Source: Frigidibacter sp. ROC022
Lineage (GTDB): Bacteria; Pseudomonadota; Alphaproteobacteria; Rhodobacterales; Rhodobacteraceae
Direction of reading: 5' to 3'
DNA: 64,000 nt
Assembly (NCBI RefSeq): GCF_024723735.1
Contig: NZ_JANQDU010000004.1
Location: 248,001 to 312,000 of the forward strand
Below the pieces are notes generated by a model. It saw nothing but the letters and a program-made list of their open reading frames with translations, was not told the DNA's origin and did not search any database. Position numbers and translations under genes: made by a program. Below are positions 41,777 through 52,898 of the stretch, piece after piece. Each line of letters starts with the position of its first letter. Position 1 is the first letter of the stretch.

Positions 41777-44700
41777 ATGCTCGGCGGACGCGCAAGCCTC
41801 ATATTCCGGTATGCGATCACACTCCTCAGTCTCGTCCTGACTCTGGCGGTCTTTCTGCTTGTGGACTCCATCATTCGCTCCAGGGGCGAGTCCGCCTTTA
41901 CGACCGTGACCAATGACAACCTGTCGGCGCTGCATGGTCGGCTGCAGAGCTATCTGCAATCGCTCAACGGGCTGGCGGGCCTGCTGGAAGCCTCGGACAA
42001 TGTCACGGCGCAGGACTGGCGCCAGTATGTCTCGGCCCTGAAGATCGAGGAAAACCTGCCGGGGCTGACCGGGCTTGGCATCATCGTCATGGTTGACAGC
42101 AGCAAGCTGGACGAGTTCCAGAAGCTGATGCACGAGGAAGGCGTCGACGACCTCGTGATCCACCCCGAGACCGGCAGGGACCAGAAGCTGGTCATCACCT
42201 ATATCGAACCGATCGAGACCAACGCCCCGGCGCGCGGGTTGGACATTTCCTTTGAAGAGGGGCGTCTGGCCGCGGCGATGGCGAGCCGTGACAGCGGATT
42301 GCCGCAAGCCACCCAGCCGATCCAGCTCGTGCAGGACGCGAAGGGTGAACCGGGATTCCTGCTGATGCGGCCATTCTACCAGCGCCAGATGCCGATCAGC
42401 ACCGTTGCCGAGCGCCGCCGCGCCTTCCTGGGCTGGGTCTATGCGCCCTACCTGGGCACCTCGTTGCTGTCCGATCTGACTGCCAGCCAGGACAGGTTGT
42501 TCGATCTCAGGGTGATCGATCCCGACGCCCCGCCCGAACGCCAGGTCATCTTCGATTCAACCCCTCATGATCCGGACGCTCCCGGTGGTGATTTCGTCCG
42601 GCGCACCGAACTGCCGGTCTACGGCCGGACCTGGGAGCTGGAATGGGTCAGCACGCCGGCCTTCGACCTGTCGCAGAACCGCTATGCGAAATGGTTGTTC
42701 CTGATTGCCTGGCTGGGCCTGACGGTCTTGCTGCATCTCTACCTGCGCTCGACCCATGAACGGCAGCGGCTGGTCTCGGAGCAGGTCGAGAAGAAGACCC
42801 GCGACATCAAGGCGGTCCTCGACCACAACCGTTCCATCGTGGCCAATGCACTGGTCGGCATTCTGGTTCTGGATGGCGAGGACCGCATCCTTCAGGCCAA
42901 CCCGGTGGCGGAAAAGCTGTTCGGTCGTGACGAGCAGACGCTGCGCAAGATGCAGTTGTCCGATCTGATCGACGAGACGATACAGGGCACCCATGCGCAG
43001 CGGAGCCTGGTCACGGCGCATTCGCAACGAGGCAAGCGCCTCTACCTGGACATCCATCGCAACCTGTGGACCGACGGCGAGGGCGAGAAGCGCCAATCGG
43101 TTCTGATCGTCGATGTGACCGACGAGACATTGGCCAACCGCGCGCTGGTCGAGAGCGGTGTGCGCTGGAACCTGGCCCTGAAGGGGGCCGAGATCGGCAT
43201 CTACGATATCGACTTCAAGACCAACACATCTGTGGTGTCGGATACCTGGCTGGAACTGATGGGCCTTCCGCTGGACGATCCGAACCTGGACCCGCAGAAG
43301 AACTTCCTGTCGCGCGTGCATCCCGATGACCTGCCGTTCCTGATCCATGCCGATCGGGAATGCATCGCGGGCCGCACCCAGAGATCGATCTCGGAGTACC
43401 GGGTGAAGTTCGGTGACAGCTGGCGCTGGATGCATTCGGACGGCGTGGTGACCGAGTTCGACGAAGACGGGAAGGCGCTGCGCTATGTCGGCGTGCAGAC
43501 CGATGTGACAGAGCTGATCATGGCGCGCGAGGCGCTGGCCCGCAGCGAGGACCGCTTCCGGCTCGTGTTGTCGAACGCGCCGGTCGGGATGGCGGTGATG
43601 GATCTCGACGGGCGCCTGACCGACTCGAATACCGCGATCTGCAACATGACCGGCTATAGCGAGCACGAGCTGGACGGCTTCCAGTTCGTGCGGCTGTTCG
43701 CCGAGGATGAGGTCGAGGACCTGCTGATCAAGATCGCCAATCTTCAGGGCCTGGCGAACGAATCCTACAGCGGCGAGCATCGGATCATCCGGAAGGACGG
43801 AACAGTCCGCTGGGGCGACGTGAAGGTGTCCTGCGTCGTGGACGTGCATGAAGGCGGCGAGATCTACATCCTGCAGATCAACGATGTCACCCATCAGCGG
43901 GAAGTCGACAGGATCAAGACCGAGTTCATCGCGACGGTCAGTCACGAACTGCGCACCCCGCTGACCTCGATCAAGGGGGCCCTGGGGCTGGTGTCCGACT
44001 CGCGGCTGGCGCCGCTTGAACCCTCGACCCGTCGCCTGATCGAGATCGCGGCGATGAATACCGACCGGCTCATCCTTCTGGTGAACGACATTCTCGACCT
44101 CGAGAAGATCTCCGCCGGCAAGGAGAATTTCGAGTATGCGGACATCAGCTGCAACCAGCTGATCCGGGACGCCGCACTGCACATCCGGCCGATGGCCGAC
44201 AAGCACAAGGTCCGGATCGTCTGGAAGGCGGCGCGGAAGGACGCGACGGTCCGCGCCGATCTGGTCCGCATCGGTCAGGTTTTGTCGAACATGCTGTCGA
44301 ATGCCTGCAAGTTCTCCTACCCCGAGGGCACGGTGGAACTGTCGTTCAAGGTGGAAGGCAGCGTTGCCCGGTTCAGCGTCGTCGATCATGGCGAAGGCGT
44401 GCCCGACAGTTTCCGCGCCAACGCCTTCGATCGGTTCTCGCAGGCCGATTCCTCGGATACCCGGCGCAAGGGCGGCACCGGGCTCGGGCTGAGCATCTCG
44501 AAGCAGATTGTCGAGAGGATGGGCGGCGAGATCGGATTCGAAAGCGTTCCGGGCGAACGGACGGAATTCTGGTTCACCTGTCCGCTGGCGATCCCCAGGG
44601 TGCAGTCCAAGCGCATGCCGCCGGCGCTGCCGAAGCCCGAGCCGCAAGCCGAGTCGAAGTCGATCCTGCACCTGGAAAAGGATGCCCAGTTCGCCGCCGC

Positions 44701-45007
44701 GGTTCGCGCCAGCCTGAAAGGGGTGGCCGAGGTGGTGTCGGTTGCCGATGTCACCGCGGCCCGGAAGGCGCTCAAGGAAGGCACCTATGACGTCATCATT
44801 CTCGACTGGAGCTTTTCCGACGAGCAGGCCCGCTATCTGCTGGACGACATCGACCTGAAGCAGCCGCAGGCAAGGGTCGTGGTCCTGTCGTCGAACGAGA
44901 AGATAGATGCGGATCGGCGGATCAGGACGTCGAAGATGAAATCGGACAACAGCACGCCGGAGGTGGTTTCGTGGCTGAAGGAAGAGATGGCCATGGCACA
45001 GCAGTGA
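41777..45007 (+). CDS. Hybrid sensor histidine kinase: CHASE, three PAS, HisKA, HATPase, receiver
   Basis: A 1076-residue membrane sensor kinase. A first helix (about residues 9-30) and a second (about 302-322) flank a periplasmic CHASE-type domain. Three PAS/PAC modules follow (about 345-450, 455-590 and 595-715), then HisKA with phospho-acceptor His723 ([11 protein letters not shown]), and HATPase with an N-box [10 protein letters not shown] and GTGLGLSIS near 899. The final 110 residues look like a receiver: paired acidic residues in HLEKDAQ, the phosphorylatable Asp in VIILDWSF and a late Lys. Its weak match to classic receivers is noted. Start 41777 lacks a strong ribosome-binding site. 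It heads a phosphorelay island. Confidence 0.88.
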   Translation: MLGGRASLIFRYAITLLSLVLTLAVFLLVDSIIRSRGESAFTTVTNDNLSALHGRLQSYLQSLNGLAGLLEASDNVTAQDWRQYVSALKIEENLPGLTGLGIIVMVDSSKLDEFQKLMHEEGVDDLVIHPETGRDQKLVITYIEPIETNAPARGLDISFEEGRLAAAMASRDSGLPQATQPIQLVQDAKGEPGFLLMRPFYQRQMPISTVAERRRAFLGWVYAPYLGTSLLSDLTASQDRLFDLRVIDPDAPPERQVIFDSTPHDPDAPGGDFVRRTELPVYGRTWELEWVSTPAFDLSQNRYAKWLFLIAWLGLTVLLHLYLRSTHERQRLVSEQVEKKTRDIKAVLDHNRSIVANALVGILVLDGEDRILQANPVAEKLFGRDEQTLRKMQLSDLIDETIQGTHAQRSLVTAHSQRGKRLYLDIHRNLWTDGEGEKRQSVLIVDVTDETLANRALVESGVRWNLALKGAEIGIYDIDFKTNTSVVSDTWLELMGLPLDDPNLDPQKNFLSRVHPDDLPFLIHADRECIAGRTQRSISEYRVKFGDSWRWMHSDGVVTEFDEDGKALRYVGVQTDVTELIMAREALARSEDRFRLVLSNAPVGMAVMDLDGRLTDSNTAICNMTGYSEHELDGFQFVRLFAEDEVEDLLIKIANLQGLANESYSGEHRIIRKDGTVRWGDVKVSCVVDVHEGGEIYILQINDVTHQREVDRIKTEFIATVSHELRTPLTSIKGALGLVSDSRLAPLEPSTRRLIEIAAMNTDRLILLVNDILDLEKISAGKENFEYADISCNQLIRDAALHIRPMADKHKVRIVWKAARKDATVRADLVRIGQVLSNMLSNACKFSYPEGTVELSFKVEGSVARFSVVDHGEGVPDSFRANAFDRFSQADSSDTRRKGGTGLGLSISKQIVERMGGEIGFESVPGERTEFWFTCPLAIPRVQSKRMPPALPKPEPQAESKSILHLEKDAQFAAAVRASLKGVAEVVSVADVTAARKALKEGTYDVIILDWSFSDEQARYLLDDIDLKQPQARVVVLSSNEKIDADRRIRTSKMKSDNSTPEVVSWLKEEMAMAQQ

Positions 45008-45154
45008 CGTTACGTCACGGCAGCGCCAAGTTTCCGTCAACAAAACACCCAACCCGCCGTGGATTATCTATGGGTGGTGAACGACCGGCCGACGCGATCA
45101 CCTGTCCATGGACAGGTGGAACGGAAGCATTTGAGTACATCTGGGAGTAGTACT

Positions 45155-46807
45155 GTGTCGATGAGTGCCGATAACAATACCCTGCGGGTTGCCATCCTTG
45201 GCAGTTGCAGCGTCCTTGCGACCATTCCGCTGATGGCGGTTGCTCCGTTCGTGTCGATCCCGCCGCTGACAAATCTTGCCATCGGTACACTGGCTGCGGG
45301 ATGCACCTCGATGATCCTGACCTCGATCCTCAGGCTGCGCGGCACCCAGAGCAGCCTGCGCAAGAAGCAGCACCAGCTGGAGCAGGAAGCCAAGGCCCTG
45401 AACGACCATGCGATCCTGTCGATGACCGACAGCGACACCCGCATCTGCTACGTGAACCAGAAATTCCTCGACGCCACAGGCTATGCTCCGGAGGACGTGA
45501 TCGGTAAGGAGCCGGTCGAGTTCTACGAGAAAAAGGACGCGGCATTCTATACGGACATCAACAAGAGGTTGAGACGCGGCGAGTCCTGGAGCGGTGAGAC
45601 CCGCATGCGCTGCAAGGATGGCAGCATCATGTACAGCCAGACGACGATCCTGCCGCGCGACGACGATCAGGGCAGGTGGCAGGGCACGATCGCCGTCCGC
45701 ACCGACACGACCGAGATGCGCCGCGCCGCGGCCGCCATAGACACCGTCGCCGCGCTGCGCGGATTGTCCGAGCCGGTGGTGATGTTCATGCCCGACAGTC
45801 TGGAACTGGTCTTCATGAACAGGGCCGCCAAGGAGACCGTCGGCTGGTCCGGAGATACCTATCTCGGCAAGTCGGTGTCCGATGTGCCGCTCGATCTGGA
45901 TATCGACCGGCTTCGCGACGGTCTGCGCCAGCTGGATGAACCGGGGACCGAACAGGTCGTGCTGCGCTTCATGCACATGGGCGCGACCTTCGACGCCGGG
46001 CTTCAGATGATCACGCTGCAATCCGGAGAGCGGCGCTGCTTCGCGATCTTCCGGGACATGTCGGGCGAGGTGGAACTGGCTCGTGCCCGCGAGGAATTCA
46101 TCGCAACCGTCAGCCACGAACTGCGCACGCCCCTGACCGCGATCAAGGGTGCCATGGGGCTGCTTCTGTCGGGTGCGACCGGGACCCTGCCGGACAAGTC
46201 CCGCGATTTTGTCGCCATCGCGCACCGCAACGCGGAACGGCTGGTGCTGATCGTCAACGACATTCTCGATCTCGAAAAGATCGTAGCAGGCAAGATGGAA
46301 TTCCGTCGCGAGGTCGGCGATCTCTGCGAGGTTCTGATCGAAGCGAAGGCGGCGAACCAGGCCTATGCGGACCAATATGGCGTGACGGTCCGGCTGGAGG
46401 GCACCGACAGCCCTGCTCTGGCCGATTTCGACGCCGCGCGGATTCTTCAGGTGATCACCAACCTGTTGTCCAACGCCTGCAAGTTCTCGGACAAGGGCTC
46501 AGAAGTCGTCGGGGCCATTGCCGTCGAAGACGAGGTGGTGAAGGTCAGCATCATCGACAACGGCATCGGGATCCCCGAAGAAGACCTGCCGCGGATGTTC
46601 GACCGCTTCCAGCAGGCCAGCAATGCCGATCGCCACCACCGCGACAGCTCGGGTCTTGGTCTGAGCATCGTCAAGGCCATCGTCGAGAAACACGGCGGGA
46701 CCACCGAACTCAGCAGCACCCTGGGCGTCGGAACGACGGTGTCCTTCTCGCTGCCGCGCGCGGTCAATGCCTCCTGGCCCAAGAAGCTCCATGTCGTTGC
46801 CGGATAG
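45155..46807 (+). CDS. Membrane-anchored PAS sensor histidine kinase
   Basis: A 550-residue kinase. Two short hydrophobic helices near the N-terminus (about residues 15-57) are followed by a coiled-coil-like stretch (SLRKKQHQLEQEAKAL), two PAS domains (about 85-190 and 200-300), HisKA with His321 ([16 protein letters not shown]), and HATPase with [10 protein letters not shown] and SSGLGLSIVKAIV. It has no receiver of its own. GGGAG at 45143-45147 is optimally placed for a GTG at 45155; an ATG six bases later is the alternative, and an earlier in-frame ATG at 45059 has no such site. The stand-alone receiver gene follows after 26 bases and is the likely partner. Confidence 0.87.
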   Translation: MSMSADNNTLRVAILGSCSVLATIPLMAVAPFVSIPPLTNLAIGTLAAGCTSMILTSILRLRGTQSSLRKKQHQLEQEAKALNDHAILSMTDSDTRICYVNQKFLDATGYAPEDVIGKEPVEFYEKKDAAFYTDINKRLRRGESWSGETRMRCKDGSIMYSQTTILPRDDDQGRWQGTIAVRTDTTEMRRAAAAIDTVAALRGLSEPVVMFMPDSLELVFMNRAAKETVGWSGDTYLGKSVSDVPLDLDIDRLRDGLRQLDEPGTEQVVLRFMHMGATFDAGLQMITLQSGERRCFAIFRDMSGEVELARAREEFIATVSHELRTPLTAIKGAMGLLLSGATGTLPDKSRDFVAIAHRNAERLVLIVNDILDLEKIVAGKMEFRREVGDLCEVLIEAKAANQAYADQYGVTVRLEGTDSPALADFDAARILQVITNLLSNACKFSDKGSEVVGAIAVEDEVVKVSIIDNGIGIPEEDLPRMFDRFQQASNADRHHRDSSGLGLSIVKAIVEKHGGTTELSSTLGVGTTVSFSLPRAVNASWPKKLHVVAG

Positions 46808-46833
46808 CCCGGCCAGATCTCCTGGAATTGAAC

Positions 46834-47205
46834 ATGATCAAACTGCTCCACGTCGAAGACGATCCGGATATCCTTGAAATCGCGCTGATGGCCCTGGAAC
46901 TCCCCGGGGTGTTCGAGGTCAAGCAATGCTCGGACCCGCTCGAAGCGCTGGCGACGGCACAGGAGTTCGCGCCCGACGTGTTGCTGATGGACCTGATGAT
47001 GCCCGGGATGAGCGGCGACGTGCTTCTGAGCCGCCTGCGCGAATTGCCGGGGCTCGAGACCACGACGGCGATCTTCATGACGGCGCGTGCGCAGCCGCAC
47101 GAGATTCAGTCGCTCATCGAGAAGGGTGCCAAGGATGTGATCGTCAAGCCCTTCGATGCCCTGACCCTGGCCGATCAGGTGCAGGCGATCATGGAGCGGC
47201 CGTGA
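46834..47205 (+). CDS. Single-domain response regulator (CheY-like)
   Basis: A 123-residue stand-alone receiver. It carries the acidic pocket in HVEDDPD (residues 7-10), phospho-acceptor Asp53 in LLMDLMMPGMSG, the Thr in FMTARAQ and Lys105 in IVKPFDA. All key residues are intact. There is no output domain, so it probably passes phosphate on, for example to the Hpt protein encoded convergently nine bases away. The ATG at 46834 is preferred over an in-frame TTG two codons earlier. Confidence 0.92.
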   Translation: MIKLLHVEDDPDILEIALMALELPGVFEVKQCSDPLEALATAQEFAPDVLLMDLMMPGMSGDVLLSRLRELPGLETTTAIFMTARAQPHEIQSLIEKGAKDVIVKPFDALTLADQVQAIMERP

Positions 47206-47214
47206 CGCCGGGCG

Positions 47215-47556
47215 TCACTCGGCGGTGGTGCTGCAATAGGTGATCGACAGCTCGAGGAACCGGTCCAGTTCCTCCGTGACCGGGGTCTGATCACGGAAAT
47301 TCGTGTCGATATGCTCCTGCACCACGGTTTCGGCCTTGCCCGCCGCTTCGCCGAGGTCGGCAAAGCCCAGCGAGCCGGCCGAACCGGCGATCTTGTGCAG
47401 GATGTCGCGGGCGGTCAGCAGGGCCTGCTGACAATCCTCGCCCGAGCTGATCAAGGTCAGCGCGTCCTCGAGAGCGTCATGTCTCTCGTCATGCATCTCC
47501 AGGAACCGCTCGCGGATACGGGCGATCCCGGGCAGCTTATGAGCAAGACTGTTCAA
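47215..47556 (-). CDS. Histidine phosphotransfer (Hpt) domain protein
   Basis: A 113-residue all-helical protein with the Hpt signature ARDILHKIAGSAGSLGF, where His54 is the phospho-acceptor, followed by LGEAAGKAETV. It probably shuttles phosphate between receivers of the sensor kinases and the downstream response regulator. It overlaps the preceding response-regulator gene by four bases and ends nine bases from the convergent single-domain receiver. No membrane segment is seen. Confidence 0.9.
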   Translation of the reverse strand: MNSLAHKLPGIARIRERFLEMHDERHDALEDALTLISSGEDCQQALLTARDILHKIAGSAGSLGFADLGEAAGKAETVVQEHIDTNFRDQTPVTEELDRFLELSITYCSTTAE

Positions 47557-48530
47557 GCCGTGGCCCGCAGCGGCCAGCGGGACTGACGCTGGGCGCTGGC
47601 GCAGAGCGCGGCGTGGCGGGCGCTGTCCACGATATCCTCGAAGGCGGTCAGCACCGAGCTGCTGGAGCGCCAGTCAAGCCGCAGGGCCTTGCCGTGGACC
47701 ACTTCCACGTCCAGCGGCGTGCCATCGCTGCTGTAGAGCCCCATCTTCAGGATCTCGATCTGGGTCCGCGACACGAAATCGTCGAGGTCCGGCATCCATC
47801 CATCCTCGGTGACGCAGCCGAACAGGCCATTGCCGAGATAGGCCATCAGGAACTGGTTGCCGACCAGACAGTCGGACAGGGCCTCGGCCACGTCCGAGAT
47901 CACGCCACGGAAATCATAGGGCTTGATGCTGTGGAACAGTTTCTCGACGTCGCGGATCGCGAAGGCGAAGATGGTCGAGCCGAACATCGCGCTGCGGGTC
48001 AGCTTCTGCAGGTAGTTCTCGAGCGCATGGGCCTCGATGACGCCTTTGACGTCGTTGATCTCGAACGGCTGGTCGAGCGTCAGCTGCGGAACGATCCGGC
48101 GGACGCGGTTGCGGCCCGGATAGGAGACCGCCGCCCGCTCGGAGCCGCTGCGCCGCTCCTGGACGAGGGAGGCGACCAGCTGGATGCGGCCCTGCAGTTC
48201 GGACAGTTCGAAGGGCTTGGTGACGTAATCGGTCGCACCGGCGGCAAAGGCGTTGTCGATATAGCGCTTTTCCGACATCGCGGTCAGCATCAGCACCGGG
48301 GTCCGCTTGAACCGCGGCATCTTCCGAAGCGCCTGGCAGAGTTCGATTCCATCCATGCCCGGCATCTGGATATCCAGAAGGAAGCATTGGATGTCCGGTG
48401 TCGTGCTGGCGATCATCAGAGCTTCCTCGGGGGAATCCGACGTGATCAGCTCGTGCTCGCCGATCACCGCAAAAAACTCTCTCAGCAATTCAAGTATGAT
48501 GAGATCGTCATCGACGGCGAGAATTTTCAT
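47553..48530 (-). CDS. Response regulator with degenerate GGDEF-like output
   Basis: A 325-residue protein. Residues 1-120 form an intact receiver (DDD at 7-9, Asp53 in LLDIQMPGMDG, Thr83, Lys105 in VTKPFE). Residues about 165-310 show a GGDEF-like pattern (FAFAIRDVEKLFHSIKPYDFRGVISDVAEAL), but the catalytic loop reads LGNGLF (232-237) instead of GGDEF, and the metal- and substrate-binding residues are missing. Catalytic cyclase activity is therefore very unlikely; a binding or scaffold role is inferred. It is co-transcribed with the Hpt gene, its probable phosphodonor. Resemblance to GGDEF is read by eye and should be treated as tentative. Confidence 0.8.
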   Translation of the reverse strand: MKILAVDDDLIILELLREFFAVIGEHELITSDSPEEALMIASTTPDIQCFLLDIQMPGMDGIELCQALRKMPRFKRTPVLMLTAMSEKRYIDNAFAAGATDYVTKPFELSELQGRIQLVASLVQERRSGSERAAVSYPGRNRVRRIVPQLTLDQPFEINDVKGVIEAHALENYLQKLTRSAMFGSTIFAFAIRDVEKLFHSIKPYDFRGVISDVAEALSDCLVGNQFLMAYLGNGLFGCVTEDGWMPDLDDFVSRTQIEILKMGLYSSDGTPLDVEVVHGKALRLDWRSSSSVLTAFEDIVDSARHAALCASAQRQSRWPLRATA

Positions 48531-48785
48531 AGCCTGCCCTTCCTGCCTGCCAATGCCTCTTGACCGAGACTCTATGGCAGTGACGTGTTCCTTCTGCTTG
48601 TTTCAACCTGAAGGGTGACTCTGGCAAAAGTATGTCAACTTATCGGATAAAGCGGTGCAAAGCGCGTGTCCGCCAAGGCGTTTCGCGCATGTTGCATTGG
48701 CCCGACAGGCGCCGGTCGCAGGGGTGTTGCGGCCTGCCGGATCGGTCCGGATGGCGCCCATGCCGGGCGCTTCCGGATGTCGGGT

Positions 48786-49841
<1,056 letters not shown>

Positions 49842-49850
49842 TGTCGTCTC

Positions 49851-50693
49851 CTAACCCTTGACCGCGCCCGAGGTCAGTCCCTGCACCAGGTATTTCTGGA
49901 TGAATATGAAGAAGATGCACGACGGGACCAGCGCCAGCACCCCGGCCGCCATCATCTGCCCCCAATCGACCGAGAACTTCGAAACGAAGGTCAGAAGTCC
50001 GACCGGAAAGGTCATCGCGTCATTCGAGCGGATCAGCATCAGCGCGAACAGGATCTCGCTCCAGGCCGCGGTGAAGATGAAGCCCAGCGTCGCCCCCAGG
50101 CCGGGCAATGTCAGCGGCAGGATCACCTTGCGCAGCGCCTGGAAGCGGCTGCAGCCGTCCATCATGGCGGCGTCCTCGAGGTCTTTCGGGATGCCGTCGA
50201 AGAAGGATTGCATCAGGAAGGTCGCGAAGGGGATGTTGAAGGCCGTGTAGACCAGGATCAGGCTCGGCAGCGAATTGAGCAGTCCCAGGGCGGCGACGAT
50301 CCGGTAGATCGGCGCGATGATCATCAGCAGGGGGAACATCTGCGTCAGCAGCAGCAGGGCGACGAGGATCCGTTTGCCGGAGAACTCGAACCGCGAGAAG
50401 GCATAGCCCCCCGCGGCCGCGATCAATGTGGTGACCGCAGCCGTGGAGAGCGAGACGAACAGGCTGTTCCGGAAGAAGATCAGGAAATCGGTCTGGAAGA
50501 TCACCTTGCCGAAATTGCCCAGCGTCGCGGTGCTGGGCCACAGCTTGGTCCCTTCGGTATAGACCAGCTGGTCGGGCGTGACCGAGATTTTCACCAGCCA
50601 GTAGATCGGGAACAGCGCGAAGCACAGGTAGAACAGGATGGCGCACAGCTTGCCGAAGCTGCGCAGGGGCGATCGTCTGACTTGCACCGACAT
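49851..50693 (-). CDS. CUT1-type ABC transporter permease, MalG family
   Basis: A 280-residue inner-membrane permease of the MalG class with about six helices. The EAA coupling loop is EDAAMMDGCSRFQALRKVILPLTLPG (about residues 178-203), and the C-terminus IQKYLVQGLTSGAVKG is the conserved MalG ending. It lies four bases after the MalF-type gene and nine bases before the ATPase gene. Confidence 0.94.
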   Translation of the reverse strand: MSVQVRRSPLRSFGKLCAILFYLCFALFPIYWLVKISVTPDQLVYTEGTKLWPSTATLGNFGKVIFQTDFLIFFRNSLFVSLSTAAVTTLIAAAGGYAFSRFEFSGKRILVALLLLTQMFPLLMIIAPIYRIVAALGLLNSLPSLILVYTAFNIPFATFLMQSFFDGIPKDLEDAAMMDGCSRFQALRKVILPLTLPGLGATLGFIFTAAWSEILFALMLIRSNDAMTFPVGLLTFVSKFSVDWGQMMAAGVLALVPSCIFFIFIQKYLVQGLTSGAVKG

Positions 50694-50697
50694 CGGG

Positions 50698-51627
50698 TCA
50701 GACCTTCACGAACTTGCGACGCAGGGCCAGCACCAGGGCCGCGTAGATGAACAGCAGGCCGAGCAGCGCGACGGCGATCGTCGAGGCATAGCCGAAGTCC
50801 AGCTTCTTGAACGCGGTGGTGAAGACATAGGTCGACAGGATTTGCGTGGAATTGGCCGGTCCGCCGGCGGTCATGATGAAGATCAGATCGGCGAAATTGG
50901 CGATCCAGATCGTTCGCAGCATCACCGTGATGGCGATCATCGGGGCCAGGAACGGCAGGGTGATCTTGGTGAAACTCTGCCAGGCGGTCGCGCCGTCGAT
51001 CTCGGCCGCCTCGTAGAGCTCGGAGGGGATGGATTGCAGCGCCGCCAGAAGGGTGATCGCGAAGAAGGGGACGCCATACCAGATGTTTGCGGTGATCGGG
51101 CCCCAGATCGCCAGTTCGGGGTCGCCAAGGATATTGTAGGGTTCCGACAGCGCACCGACGGCGGCCAGCCAGTGCGGCAGCGGGCCGATCACCGGATTGA
51201 ACAGCCAGGCCCAGATCAGCGCGGTCAGGAAGGTCGGCACCGCCCAGGGCAGGAAGACCAGCGCCTGAAACACGCGCCGCCCGGGGAACCGGGTGTTCAG
51301 CAGCAGCGCCAGCCCGAGGCCCAGGGTGAACTGGAAGAACACCGAGCCGAATGTCCAGACAAGCGTGTTTTCGAGGGCGAGCCAGAATTTCCGGTCGGCC
51401 CAGAGATCGGCGTAGTTCGACAGACCGGCCCAGCCGCCCTTGTCGAGATGAAGAAGATTGACGGTTTGAAAGGAATAGGAGATCCCCACGATCAGGGGAA
51501 ACAGCATGACCAGCGCGATCAGAAGGATCGCCGGGGTCAGGTAGAGATAGGGCTCGACCAGATATCGCCAGTAGAGCGAAGTGCGCGCCCGGGTTCCCCC
51601 GGGCGCCTTGTTGGTGAACGTCGTCAC
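50698..51627 (-). CDS. CUT1-type ABC transporter permease, MalF family
   Basis: A 309-residue permease with about six helices, a first one near residues 30-50 (LTPAILLIALVMLFPLIVGI), and the coupling loop ELYEAAEIDGATAWQSFTKITLPFLAP (about residues 204-230). The start is a GTG at 51627 whose GTGA overlaps the stop of the binding-protein gene, indicating coupled translation. An in-frame ATG further upstream lies inside that gene and is rejected. Confidence 0.92.
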   Translation of the reverse strand: MTTFTNKAPGGTRARTSLYWRYLVEPYLYLTPAILLIALVMLFPLIVGISYSFQTVNLLHLDKGGWAGLSNYADLWADRKFWLALENTLVWTFGSVFFQFTLGLGLALLLNTRFPGRRVFQALVFLPWAVPTFLTALIWAWLFNPVIGPLPHWLAAVGALSEPYNILGDPELAIWGPITANIWYGVPFFAITLLAALQSIPSELYEAAEIDGATAWQSFTKITLPFLAPMIAITVMLRTIWIANFADLIFIMTAGGPANSTQILSTYVFTTAFKKLDFGYASTIAVALLGLLFIYAALVLALRRKFVKV

Positions 51628-52877
51628 TGCTTGGCTTTCCAGTTGCCGTAAGCATCCGTCAGCAGTTCGGCCCATTCATCGGCCAGGCTCTGCGCGGTGC
51701 GCTGGCCAAGCAAGCCTTCCTGGGCGGTGTCCTTCAGCACCGTCGAGGTGAAATAGCCCCATTCCTCAAGATAGGTCGGCATGACGGTGGGAATGTAGTT
51801 CGGGCTGTTCAGCTCTTCGAACCAGCCCTTGAACTGGTCGGTCTTGAAGAAGGGGTCCTGATCGGCGCCGGTGTGGATCGGAATGACACCGACGCGCTTG
51901 CTCCAGGCCGCGTTGGACTCGGGCGAGGACAGATAGGCCACCAGCTTCCACGAGTCGTCGGCGTATTTGGTCGTGTTGAAGATCGACCAGCCGGCATAGC
52001 CAATGGTCGGGAAGGCCTTGCCCGCGGGCCCGACCGGCATCGGCATGACGCCAAAGTCCTCGGCCGGCATCCGGTCGGCAATCGCGATCAGCGCGTCGGG
52101 GTCCTGGTCCAGGAAGGCACAGGTGCCCGAGTAGAAGCCCGCGACGATCTCGTTGAAGCCCCAGTTGACCGAGTCCTTCGGCGCATAGCCCTTCTGGTAC
52201 ATGTCCAGCAGGAACTGGATGCCGGCGACCGAGCCCGGCTCGTTGATCCGGCTCTTGCCGTCGGCGGTGAAGAACTCGTTGGTCCCGTTCATGGTGGCGG
52301 CCATCATGATCCAGCCGTTGGTCCCGCCGGGCCCGCCGCGAAGGCAGTAACCATATTTGCCGTCAAGCTTCGAAACGGCTGCCGAGGCGGCCATGAAGTC
52401 GTCCATGGTCTTCGGAAGTTCGGTGACGCCGGCTTCGGCGAGCAGCTTCTTGTTGTAGAACATGGCCCGCAGGTAGAAGCCGTAGGGGATCATGGTCATC
52501 TTGCCGTTGGCAAGCTTGCCCATGGCCACGGTCTTCTCGGTCAGCGTCGTGCCGTGATCCCAGGTGGCGATGCGGTCATCCAGCGGCACGAGCTTGTCGG
52601 CATAGAGCGCGTTCCAGGTGTCGGGCATCTCGATCACGTCGGGAACGTCGCCGCCGGCGATCATTGTCGCCACGGTCTCGAAGGCCTGGCCCCAGGGGAC
52701 CGAGACGATTTCCACGTCGATGCCCGGATTGGCTTCCTTGAATCCGTCGACGAGATTCTGCAGCACCACGGTGCGTTCGGGGCTGGTGATGACCTCGACC
52801 AGTTTCAGGGTCTCGGCCCAGGCCGATGTCCCCATGGACAGCGCAAGCAGGCCCGCGCTCATCAGCATTCGTTTCAT
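51624..52877 (-). CDS. Extracellular solute-binding protein family 1
   Basis: A 417-residue periplasmic protein with signal peptide MKRMLMSAGLLALSMGTSAWA. The mature chain has the CUT1 binding-protein pattern: LVDGFKEANPGIDVEIVSVPWGQAFETV at the N-terminus, DVIEMPDTWNALYADKL near residue 85 and a late GYAGWSIFNTTKYADDSW segment. An ATG at 52877 is preferred, with GGGAGTGAG upstream; a GTG three codons earlier is possible. The family mostly binds sugars or glycerol-phosphate compounds. The preceding gene encodes a sulfur-amino-acid-type lyase, so the ligand may be unusual. Confidence 0.93.
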   Translation of the reverse strand: MKRMLMSAGLLALSMGTSAWAETLKLVEVITSPERTVVLQNLVDGFKEANPGIDVEIVSVPWGQAFETVATMIAGGDVPDVIEMPDTWNALYADKLVPLDDRIATWDHGTTLTEKTVAMGKLANGKMTMIPYGFYLRAMFYNKKLLAEAGVTELPKTMDDFMAASAAVSKLDGKYGYCLRGGPGGTNGWIMMAATMNGTNEFFTADGKSRINEPGSVAGIQFLLDMYQKGYAPKDSVNWGFNEIVAGFYSGTCAFLDQDPDALIAIADRMPAEDFGVMPMPVGPAGKAFPTIGYAGWSIFNTTKYADDSWKLVAYLSSPESNAAWSKRVGVIPIHTGADQDPFFKTDQFKGWFEELNSPNYIPTVMPTYLEEWGYFTSTVLKDTAQEGLLGQRTAQSLADEWAELLTDAYGNWKAKQ

Positions 52878-52898
52878 CGTTCTCACTCCCTTTGGTTG

